Shown piece by piece: positions 6,224 through 6,635 of a stretch of DNA of 6,635 nucleotides. The stretch covers positions 1-6,635 of the forward strand of contig PMTB01000154.1 of NCBI GenBank assembly GCA_003167475.1, written 5' to 3'. The notes below the pieces were generated by a model. That model ran no database searches and was not told the origin of the DNA. It saw nothing but the letters and a program-made list of their open reading frames with translations. Position numbers and translations under genes: made by a program. This DNA is from a candidate division FCPU426 bacterium (GTDB taxonomy: Bacteria > Oederibacteriota > PGYV01 > Palsa-1178). Position 1 is the first letter of the stretch, and every line of letters begins with the position of its first letter.

Positions 6224-6402
6224 GAGAGGTTTTATACCAGTACAGGGTAAGCCGATCCGAAGAGTAGTTGCTTTAAGACTGTGGTAGAAGTGGAAGCTGG
6301 ACTTGCTTTGGAACAGACCCAGACAGGTTACTGTTTTAGAGGGTTCGAGATTCTGCTTTTACCCGGGCTCGATCAAATACGGAGCCCGGGTTCTTTTTTT
6401 TT
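6224..6402 (+). ncRNA. Candidate structured small RNA (~175 nt) or terminated leader of typA
   Basis: This non-coding stretch is bounded by a well-spaced promoter and a strong intrinsic terminator. By hand it folds into an irregular rod: CAGTA (6238-6242) with TACTG (6329-6333), extended outward by a weak A/U helix; GGGT (6245-6248) with ACCC (6317-6320); CCGAAGAGT (6257-6265) with ACT-TG-CTTTGG (6301-6311, two-base bulge); GCTTT (6270-6274) with GAAGC (6293-6297); and an apical ACT/AGT stem. Length and rod shape recall 6S RNA, which binds RNA polymerase, but I cannot match conserved 6S sequence, so the class is unassigned. Alternatively it is the 5' leader of typA, 72 bases downstream, with premature termination. 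TCGAG (6345-6349) could pair with CTCGA (6368-6372) and disturb the terminator stem, as an attenuator would. Confidence 0.5.
6361..6402 (+). terminator. Strong intrinsic terminator of the small RNA candidate
   Basis: ACCCGGGCTC (6361-6370) pairs perfectly with GAGCCCGGGT (6382-6391) in a 10-bp GC-rich stem with an 11-base loop. TC and nine T residues (6394-6402) follow. It is the strongest terminator in the window and lies outside any gene. It closes the RNA that begins near 6224 and would stop read-through from the PC4-family gene into typA. Confidence 0.9.
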
Positions 6403-6474
6403 ATAAATTTATCAATATAAGCAACACAAGCCCGAAATAACGGCAAATAATGTGAAAGATTTTAAGGAGATGAA

Positions 6475-6635
6475 ATGGCAAAGATCAAGAACATCGCGAT
6501 CGTGGCGCACGTCGACCATGGCAAGACGACCCTCGTCGACGCCCTGCTCTGGCAGGCGGGCTCCTTCCGCGCGAATGAGGACGTCGCCGAGCGGGTCATG
6601 GACTCGATGGATCTCGAGCGCGAGAAGGGCATCAC
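6475..6635 (+). CDS. typA: Translational GTPase TypA/BipA, N-terminal part (runs off the window)
   Basis: Only the first 53 codons are present. The protein begins with KIKNIAIVAHVDHGKTTLVD: the G1/P-loop AHVDHGKT (residues 11-18) shows a ribosome-linked GTPase, and NIAIVAHVDHGKTTLVDALL is the TypA/BipA form rather than EF-Tu (GHVDHGKT), EF-G (AHIDAGKT) or LepA (AHIDHGKS). Next come FRANEDVAERVMDSMDLEREKGIT (31-54), where VAERVMDSMDLEREKGIT is the classic BipA switch I region; the final T falls on the split last codon. TypA binds the ribosome and supports 50S assembly, especially under cold or stress. ATG 6475 has AAGGAG (6464-6469) five bases upstream. Codon use is odd: 49 of 53 third positions are G or C, against about two thirds in the PC4-family gene, while the leader upstream is AT-rich. 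Confidence 0.93.
   Translation, partial: MAKIKNIAIVAHVDHGKTTLVDALLWQAGSFRANEDVAERVMDSMDLEREKGI

Noticed and set aside
6238..6300. A c-di-GMP-I (GEMM)-type riboswitch, suggested by ACAGGGTAAGCC near 6242.
   Set aside because: The required GGGACGCAAAGCC-like strand, the tetraloop-receptor and the second hairpin are missing, so the likeness is limited to a few bases.
6275..6362. A tRNA-like gene: GGTTCGAG (6342-6349) resembles a T-loop box, with a rough A-box-like stretch at 6282-6293.
   Set aside because: The implied acceptor strands (6275-6281 and 6356-6362) do not pair and the T-stem is weak, with mismatches. The spacing would also need an unusually long variable arm.

Overview
This looks like a piece of a bacterial chromosome. 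Shine-Dalgarno sequences precede almost every gene, the -10 boxes are sigma-70-like, two intrinsic terminators are visible, and the genes are short and mostly transcribed singly. Base composition is balanced, with frequent ATA and AGG codons. Several gaps are filled by repeat families that are common in little-cultivated Gram-negative lineages. An environmental candidate phylum such as Omnitrophota would fit, but this is a weak inference from style and not from a marker gene.

Layout. A long-chain acyl-CoA ligase (AMP-forming) lies on the minus strand at 41-1963. It diverges from a 12-helix major facilitator superfamily transporter at 2108-3274, which ends at a clean intrinsic terminator. A two-helix DUF3592-like membrane protein follows (3363-4265) with its own -10 box and a strong ribosome binding site. 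A pair of inverted REP-like hairpins (4275-4386) separates it from a YdeI/OmpD-associated family protein (4407-4967). A second inverted repeat (5035-5067) precedes an unrecognised 175-residue protein (5173-5700). That protein is built from two copies of one ~75-residue unit and ends in a possible sliding-clamp-binding pentapeptide. A ~170-bp nested palindromic element (5729-5897) separates it from a small PC4/YdbC-type single-strand nucleic acid binding protein (5937-6179).

The last segment holds a promoter, about 140 nt of non-coding but foldable sequence, and a strong terminator. I read this as a free-standing small RNA of roughly 175 nt, or else a terminated leader of the next gene. The window ends in the first 53 codons of a TypA/BipA translational GTPase, whose third-position GC is far above its neighbour's.

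The genes do not form one obvious pathway. They look like independent housekeeping and accessory units separated by repeats. The best leads are the RNA candidate, the duplicated-domain protein with its QMELF tail, and the composition jump at typA.
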